From: Pseudomonas chlororaphis
GTDB taxonomy: Bacteria; Pseudomonadota; Gammaproteobacteria; Pseudomonadales; Pseudomonadaceae
Reading direction: 5' to 3'
NCBI RefSeq assembly: GCF_001921865.1
Contig: NZ_MSCT01000018.1
Span: forward strand, 186,001-250,000
Length of the DNA: 64,000 nucleotides
Shown here: positions 1 through 9,000 of the stretch, in pieces
Numbering within the stretch: the first letter of the stretch is position 1
Layout of the letters: each line of letters starts with the position of its first letter
Position numbers and translations under genes: made by a program
The notes under the pieces: model-generated
The model's database searches: none
Seen by the model: only the letters and a program-made list of their open reading frames with translations
Told to the model about the DNA's origin: nothing

Positions 1-3000
1 ATTCGTGGCTCAAGTCCAGGCACAGGTGCGGTACGTCCACCGCACCGCACAGGCGATCGAGCAGCGGCGTCTGGGTCAGCAGCAGTTGAATGCCGCTGTC
101 CTGCATCATGTAGTGCAGGCGGTCCTGGGGGTATTCGGGGTCCAGCGGCACATAGGCGCCGCCGGCCTTGAGCACCGCCAGCAGGCCGACAATCATGTCC
201 AGCCCGCGCTCCACGGCGATACCGACCCGGACATCCGGGCCGATGCCCAGCTCGATCAGCTTGTGCGCCAACTGGTTGGCCCGCTGGTTGAACTGCCGGT
301 AGCTCAGTTGCCGGCCGTCGCACAGCAGCGCCACGGCATCCGGGGTGCGCTGGGCCTGGGCCTCGATCAATTGCTGTACGTTCAGGTCGCGACCCACGTG
401 GGTGGCCGCCTGGCGCGACGTCTGCTCGATCGTCGCCCGCTGCCCGTCGTCGAGCAGCGACAGCTCGCCCAGGCACTGCCGGGGGTTGCCGACCATGGCC
501 AGCAGCACCTGCCGCAGCCCCGCGGCCAACTGCTCGATCGCCGCGGCACTGAAGTGCTGCAAGGAATAGCTGTAGTCGAACGACAAGCGCTCCGCGACGA
601 ACACCGACAGGGTCAGCGGGTAGTTGGTCTGCTCAACGTTGCCCACCGCGCCGAATTGCAGCTGCGCCGGCGAACCCTGCTCCAGGGCTTCGGACACCGG
701 GTAGTTCTCGAACACCAGGATGTTGTCGAACAGGGCATCGGCCCCCAGGCCGGCCCAGCGCTGCACGTCGTACAGCGGTGTGTGCTCGAAATCGCGCAGG
801 GCCAGGTTGCGCGCCTGCACCACCTGCAACCAGTCGCTCAACGACTGCTCCGGACGTGGCGTGGCCACCACCGGCAGGGTGTTGATGAACAGGCCGATCT
901 GCTGCTCCACGCCCTTGAGTTCCGCGGGGCGCCCGGACACCGTGGCGCCGAACACCACGGTGTCCTGCCCGGTGCAGCGTTGCAGCAACAGCAGCCAGGC
1001 GGCTTGCACCAGGGTGTTGACCGTGACTTTCTGCTGCCGGGCGAACTCGCTCAGGCCGCGGGTCTGCTGGGCGTCCAGGGTGCAGGCATGGCTGGCCTGG
1101 CCGCTTGGCTGCGGCGCCTGCACACCCGCGGCCATGGCCTGGGCCAGACGGGTCGGCTCATCCAGGGCCAGCAGTTGCTGCTTCCAGAAGTCCTCGCCGA
1201 CCTGGGCGTCCTGGCGTTGCAGCCAGGCGATGTAGTCGCGGTAGCGCCCGGTCAGGTGCGCGGGCAATTGACCGGCATAACGTTGCAGCACTTCGCCAAG
1301 CAGCTGCGAGTTGCTCCAGCCGTCCATCAGGATGTGATGGTTGGTGTAGATCAGGTGGTAACGCTGCTCGTCGAGCCGCACCAGGGTCAGGCGCAGCAAC
1401 GGCGCCGCCGCCAGATCGAAGCCGCGCTGGCGCTCGGCCGCCGCCAGGGTGTCCAGCGCCTCTTGCCGATGCGCCTGGGCACGCCAGTCGTGCTCGACGC
1501 AGTCGAGGGTGGCCTGTTTGTACACCACCTGGATCGGCGCCGGCAGTTCGCCCTGCCAGAGGAAGCCGCTGCGCAGGATGTCGTGGCGCTCCACGGTGGC
1601 CTGCCAGGCCTGGCGGAAGCGCTCGGGGTCGAGGCCGTCCACGTCCACCCGCAACTGGTTGATGTAGTCGCCGCCCTGCTCCTCGAACAAGGTGTGGAAC
1701 AGCATGCCCTGCTGCATCGGCGACAGCGGGTAGAGGTCCTCGACCTGGGCCAGGGCCACGGGCAGGCGGTCCAGTTGCTGCTGGCTCAGGCCGGCCAGCG
1801 GGAAGTCCGACGGCGTGGCGCCGCGGTGCTCGGGCTGGCTGCAATGCTCGATCAGCGCCTGGAGCTCGCGGGCATAGTCGTCCGCCAGGCGCTGGATGGT
1901 CGACACGTCGAACATCCCCTGGCTGAAGCTCCAGCCCAGGCTCAGCTCGCCGCCGTAGACCTGGCCGTTGAGGGTCAGCCAGTTGCCCAGGGGCGCCTGC
2001 GGGCTTTGATCTTCGCCCTTGGCTTCGCGGGCCGGGACGAACAACGCCTGCTCTTCGTCGAAGCTGGCATCGAACTGGCCCAGGTAGTTGAAGGTGATGC
2101 GCGGTACGGCCAGGGCCGCCAGGGTCTGTTGCGCATGCTCGTCGCCCAGGTAACGCAGGGCGCCGAAGCCGATGCCCTTGTTCGGCACTGCGCGCAACTG
2201 CTCCTTGATCTGCTTGATCGAGTCGGCCAGGGCCGCCTGCGGCGTCAGCTTCACCGGGAATACGCTGGTGAACCAGCCCACGGTGCGGCTCAGGTCGATG
2301 CTGTCGAACAGCTCTTCGCGGCCGTGGCCTTCCAGTTGCACCAGGGCGCTGCTGTCGCCGGTCCAGCGGGTGATGACCCGGGCCAGGGCGGTGAGCAACA
2401 GGTCGTTGATCTGGGTGCGGTAGGCCGCCGGGGCGTCCTGCAACAGGCGCTGGGTGTCGCGCTTGCTCAAGCGGGTATCGACGCTGTGCGCCTGCCGGTT
2501 CTGCAACCCGTCGCGGCCGTGATCGCAGGGCAGGTCCGAGACCACGCCTTGCAACTGCGCCTGCCAGTAACCCAACTCCTGCTGCAAGGCCGCGCTGCTG
2601 GCATAGGCCTGCAACTGCTCGGCCCAGGCCTGGGTCGAACTGGACTTGGCCGGCAGCGCGCGCTGGCCCAGCAAGGCCTGCAAATCTTCCAGGAGAATCC
2701 GCCAGGACACCCCGTCCACCACCAGGTGATGGAAGATCAGCAACAAACGCTGGCTCTGGTCGGCCAGGGTAAACAGCACGCCGCGCAGCAGCGGGCCGCC
2801 TTCCAGGTTGAGGCTGCGCTGGGCCTGCTCGGCGGATTGCTGCAGCGCCTGCTCGTCGGCCACGCTGACCTGCCACAGCAGTTGCGCCTGCGCGTCGAAC
2901 TCGGCGAAAGCAGCGTTCCAGGTCCCCTCGCGCTCGACAAAACGCAGGCGCAAGGCGTCATGCTGCACCGTCAGCGCCTGCAAGGCCGCGTCCACAACGT

Positions 3001-6000
3001 CCGCTTGCAGCGGCTGGGCCGGCTTGAGCAAGACCGACTGGTTCCAGTGATGACGTTCCGGCACCGGGGTGTCGAAGAACCATTGCTGGATCGGCAGCAG
3101 CGCCATGGCGCCACGCACCGGGCCCTGGTCGATCTGCAAACCGCCCTCGCCCTGCTCCGCCACCGTCGCCAGGCCTTGCACCGTCTGGTGCTGGAACAGG
3201 TCTTTCGGGGTGAAGCGAATACCCGCCTGACGGGCGCGGCTGACCACCTGGATCGAGATGATCGAGTCGCCGCCCAGCTCGAAGAAGTTGTCGGTGACGC
3301 CCACTTGTTCCAGCTTCAGCACATCGGCCCAAATGGCCGCGATCTGTTGTTCCAGTTCGTTCTGCGGCGCCACATAAGTCTGCTGCATCAGCTGTGCATC
3401 GACTTTCGGCAGCGACTTGCGGTCCAGCTTGCCGTTCGGCGTCAGCGGCAAGGCTTCGAGGAACAGCAGGTAGGTCGGCACCATATAGTCCGGCAGATTC
3501 TCCCGCAGGCGTGCCTTGATGCTCTCGCGCAGTTGCGCCTGACGCTCGTTGCTATGCGCCACGTCGGCGTCCACCGGCACGATATAACCCACCAGCTGCT
3601 GGCCGCTCGGCCCTGGCTGGGCGATCACCGCCACTTCCAGCACCGGGTCCTGTTCCAGCAGCCGCGCTTCGATCTCGCCCAGCTCGATACGGAAGCCGCG
3701 CACCTTGACCTGATGGTCGACGCGGCCAACGTATTCCACCAAGCCGTCGGTGCGGTAGCGGGTCAAATCGCCGCTGCGGTACAACCGCGCGCCGGTGGTG
3801 CTGTAAGGATCGGGGATAAACCGCTCGGCGGTCAGGCTCGGCCGGTCCAGGTAACCGCGAGCCACGCCCAGGCCACCCAGGTACAGCTCACCGGCCACGC
3901 CCACTGGCAACAGGTTGAGGTTGGCATCGGCCACGTAGGCGCTGCGATTGCCGACGATATTGCCGATCGGCGCGTAGGCCGCATCGCACGGATCGCCTGC
4001 CTTGGCTTTCCAGATCAGCGGGGTAACCACGGTTTCGGTCGGGCCGTAGCCGTTGAAGATGTATTTGGGCCGCAGCACGCGCCAGGCCAGGTCGTAGCTG
4101 GCTTGCGGCACTGCATCGCCGCCGAAGCAGTACACGCGCACCGCCGGTGGGTTGCCGTCGCGCTCGGCGTGCACCGCCAGTTGTTGCAGGTAGACCGGCG
4201 GGAACACGCCAACCGTCACCCCATAGCGATGCATCTGCTCGTAGGTGAATTCCGGCGACCACAGGCTGTCGTCGCGGATCAGCACGCTGGCGCCGTAGAT
4301 CAGCGGGTGCATCCAGCCTTCGTGGGAGCCGTCGAAGGCGAAGGACATAAAGTGCAGTTCGCAATCCGCCGGGCTCATCTCGTAGCGTTCGCCGGTGGCC
4401 AAACTGTGCATGGCCAAAGGTCCGTGAGACACCGCCACGCCCTTGGGCAAGCCGGTGGAACCGGAGGTGTAGATCACATAGGCGAGGTTTTCCTCGGCCA
4501 GATCTACCTGCGGAGCACTGGCGGGATAGCTGGCAAAATCCGCGGCTCGCTCCACCGACAAGGTTGGCAAACCATCGGGAATCGGCAAGCGATCCAGCAG
4601 ATGATCCTGGGTCAGCAGCAACCAGGCGCCGCTGTCCTGCATCATGTAACGCAGGCGGTCCTGCGGGTACTCGATATCCAGCGGCACATACACTCCGCCG
4701 GCCTTGAGCACGGCGAGGAAGGCCACCATGATTTCCGCGCAACGCGGCATGGCGATCGCCACCCGCACTTCCGGGCCGACGCCCAGCTCGATCAGCTTGT
4801 GCGCCAGTTGGTTGGCTTGAATGTCCAGCTCGCGATAGCTCAGGCGCTGCTCGGCGAAGAACACCGCCGGCGCGTCCGGGGCCTTGGCCGCCTGATCGGC
4901 GAACAGTTGATGAACGAAACGATCGGTCGGGTAGACCGCGTGGGTGTGGTCCCAGTCCTGGCGGATGCGCTGCTGCTCGTCCTGCGTCAGCAGCGGCAAC
5001 TCGCCCAGGCCGGTTCGCGGATGCTCCATCAGGCTCAGCAACAGGCTCTGCAAGTGCCCGCCCAATTGCACCATCGCAGGCTCGGAGAACGACTCGCGGG
5101 CATAGATGAATTCGAACGACAGGCTCTCGCCGAGATTGACCGCCACCGTCAGCGGGTAGTTGGTCTGCTCAACGTTGCCCACCGCGCCGAATTGCAGTTG
5201 CGCCGGCGCGCCTTTTTCCAGCGCCTCGGACACCGGGTAGTTCTCGAACACCAGGATGTTGTCGAACAAGGCGTCGCCGCCCAGCCCGGCCCAACGCTGC
5301 ACGTCGTACAGCGGCGTGTATTCGTAGTCGCGCAGCGCCAGGTTGCGCTCCTGCACCGCTTGCAACCATTGGCTCACGGTCATGTCCGGACGCGGCGTGG
5401 CCACCACCGGCAAGGTGTTGATGAACAGGCCGACTTGCTGCTCGATGCCCTTGAGCTCCGCGGGGCGCCCCGCCACCGTGGCGCCGAACACCACGCTTTC
5501 CTGGCCGGTGCAACGTTGCAGCAGCAACAGCCAGGCCGCCTGCACCAGGGTATTGATCGTGACCTTCTGCTGCCGGGCGAACTCGCCCAGACGCGCGGTC
5601 TGCGCCAGGTCCAGGTCGCGATGATGCTTGCCATGGCCGGTGCCGGCCGGAATGTCGGCGACCCGCGACAGCGCCTGGGTCAACCGGGTCGGCTCGTCCA
5701 GCGCTTGCAACTGCTCTTTCCAGAAGCGTTCGCAGGCCTGGGCATCCTGGCGTTGCAGCCAGCCGATGTAGTCGCGGTAGCGGCCAGGCGCATGGCTCGG
5801 CAACTGGCCGGCATAACGCTGCAGGACCTCGCCGAGCAACTGCGAGTTGCTCCAGCCGTCCATCAGGATGTGGTGGTTGGTGTAGATCAGGTGATGACGC
5901 TGGTCGTCGAGACGCACCAGGGTCAGGCGCAACAGCGGTACCGCGTCCAGCTCGAAGCCGCGCTGGCGTTCGGCGCTCGCCAGGTCGTCCAGCGCCTCCT

Positions 6001-9000
6001 GTTGCTGCGGCCGGCCGCGCCAGTCGTGTTCGCTGCAATCCAGGGCGATGTGTTTGTGCACCACTTGCAGCGGCGTCGACACCTCGCCCTGCCAGATAAA
6101 ACCGGTGCGCAGGATGTCGTGCCGGTCGATGGCCGCCTGCCAGGCCTGCTGGAAGCGCAGCGGATCGAGGCCGTCGACGTCCACCCGCAGTTGGTTGATG
6201 TAGTCGCCCGCCGCCTGCTCGTACAGGGTGTGGAACAGCATGCCCTGCTGCATCGGCGACAGTGGGTAGAGGTCCTCGACCTGGGCCAGGGCCACGGGCA
6301 AACGGTCCAGCTGCTGCTGGCTGAGGCCGGCCAGGGGGAAGTCCGACGGCGTCGCGCCGCCCTGCTCCGGCGTGCAGCAATGCGTCACCAGGGCCTTGAG
6401 TTCCTCCGCATAGTCGTCCGCCAGGCGCTGGATGGTCGCGGCATCGAACATCTGGGTGCTGAAAGTCCAGCTCAGGCTCAGCTCGCCGCCGTAGACCTGG
6501 CCATCCAGGCTCAACCAGTTGCTCAGCGGCGCCAGCGGGCTCTGGTCCTCGCCCTTGGGCTCGCCGGTCGGCTTGAACAGGGCATCCTGCTCGTCGAAGC
6601 TGCCGTCGAACTGGCCCAGGTAGTTGAAGGTGATACGCGGCACGGCCAGGGCCGCCAGGGTGTGTTGCGCGGCCTCGTCGCCCAGGTAACGCAGGGCACC
6701 GAAGCCGATGCCCTTGTTCGGCACCGCGCGCAGCTGTTCCTTGACCTGCTTGATCGAGTCGGCCAGGGCCGCCTGCGGCGTCAGCTTCACCGGGAACATG
6801 CTGGTGAACCAGCCCACGGTGCGGGTCAGGTCGAGGTCGTCGAACAGCTCCTCGCGGCCGTGGCCTTCCAGTTGCACCAGGGCGCTGTCGTGACCGGTCC
6901 AGCGGGTGATGACCCGGGCCAGGGCAGTGAGCAGCAAATCGTTGATCTGGGTGCGGTAGGCCGCCGGGGCGTCCTGCAACAGGCGCTGGGTATGCGCCTT
7001 GTCCAGGCGCGAGCTCAGGCTGCTGGCATGTCGGTTCTGCAACGCCGTCGCCGGGCGATCGGTCGGCAGGCTCGATTCGACGCCTTGCAGCTGGGTTTGC
7101 CAGTAGCCGAGTTCCGCTTGCAGCGCTTCGCTCTTGGCATAGGCCTGCATGCGCTCGGCCCAGGCCTGGGTCGAGTGGGTCTTGGCCGGCAAGGCCAGGG
7201 GCTGGCCGGCGCTCAGTTGCGCGTGGGCCTGTTGCAGGTCTTCCAGCAGGATCCGCCAGGACACGCCATCCACCACCAGGTGATGGATCACCAGCAACAG
7301 GCGCTGGCTGCCGTCCTGCAAGGTGAAGAGCACGGCCCGCAACAGCGGCCCGTGCTCCAGGTCCAGGCTGCGCTGGGCCTCGATCGCCGGTTGCTCCATG
7401 GCCTGCGCGTTCTCCACCGCGACCTGCCACAGCAGGTCCGGCTGCTGGGCCACCTCGGCGAAGCGCGCCGTCCAGCCATCGGCGTGCGAACTGAACTGCA
7501 CACGCAGGGCGTCATGCTGCACCAGCAGCGCCTGCAAGGCTTTTTCCACCACCTCGGCGCGCAAGGCCTGGGCCGGCTTGAGCAGCACCGACTGGTTCCA
7601 GTGATGCCGCTCGCTCATCGGCGACTCGAAGAACCACTGCTGCACCGGCAACAACGCCGTGGCGCCGCGCACCGGGCCCTGGTCGATCCGCACCCCGCCC
7701 TCGCCCCGCTCGGCCACCGTCGCCAGCCCCTGCACCGTCTGGTACTGGAACAGGTCCCGAGGGGTAAAACGGATACCGGCCTGACGGGCGCGGCTGACCA
7801 CCTGGATCGAGATGATCGAGTCGCCGCCCAGCTCGAAGAAGTTATCGGTGACGCCGACCTGCGCAAGCTTCAGCACATCGGCCCAGATCGTCGCGATCTG
7901 CTGTTCCAGTTCGCTGTGGGGCGCCACATAGACGTGCTGCATCTGCTGCGCGTCGACCTTGGGCAACGCCTTGCGGTCGAGCTTGCCGTTCGGTGTCAGC
8001 GGCAGCGCTTCGAGGAACAGCAGGTAGGACGGCACCATGTAATCCGGCACATGTTCTTTCAGCGCGGTCTTGATGCCCTCGCGCAACGCCACTTGTGCAT
8101 CGCCGGCCAGGGCCACCTCGGCGTCGGTGGGCACGATATAAGCCACCAGCTGCTGGCCATTGTCGCTGTCCTGGGCCAGGACAAACGCCTCGCGCACCGC
8201 TGCCTGCTGCACCAGCCGCGCTTCGATTTCCCCCAGCTCGATACGGAAACCGCGGACCTTCACTTGATGGTCGATGCGACCGATGTACTCGATCACCCCG
8301 TCGGCGCGGTAGCGGGTCAGGTCGCCGGTGCGGTAGGCCCGGCCACCGTCGGTGGAGAACGGGTTGGGCACGAAGCGCTCGGCGGTCAGCCCCGGGCGCG
8401 CCAGGTAACCGCGGGTCACCCCGGCACCAGACAGATACAACTCGCCGGCGCTGCCCACCGGCACCGGTTGCAGGTCAGGGCTCAAGATATAGCTCTGGGT
8501 ATTGCTGATGGCCCGGCCGATATTGGCCTGGCCGCCCGCTTCGCGGCGGGTGTAGGTCGAGTACGTGGTGTCTTCCGACGGACCGTACAGGTCGTAGACA
8601 TGCACCAGCCCCGGCTGCTGGTAGAGGGTGTCCACCAATGCCTGTTTCAGCGGTTCGCCCGCCAGGTTGATGATCCGCACGCTCGGCGGGATCTGCCCGC
8701 TGCGCTGCAAGGCGGCAATCGCCGACGGCACGGTGTTGATCAGCCGCACCCGGTCGCGGTCCGTCAGTTCCGGCAGCTCCAGGGCGTTGCGCGCCAGGAC
8801 GATAAAGCCGCCGCTGGACAGGGTCACGAACAGCTCCCACACCGACAGGTCGAAGCAGATCGAGGTCGAGGCCAGTACGCCTTGCAGGTCGTCGGCGCTG
8901 TAGACCCGGTTCGACCAGTCGATCAGTGCCAGCACGTTGCGATGGGCAATCGCCACGCCCTTGGGCAGGCCGGTGGAACCGGAGGTGTAGATCACATAGG

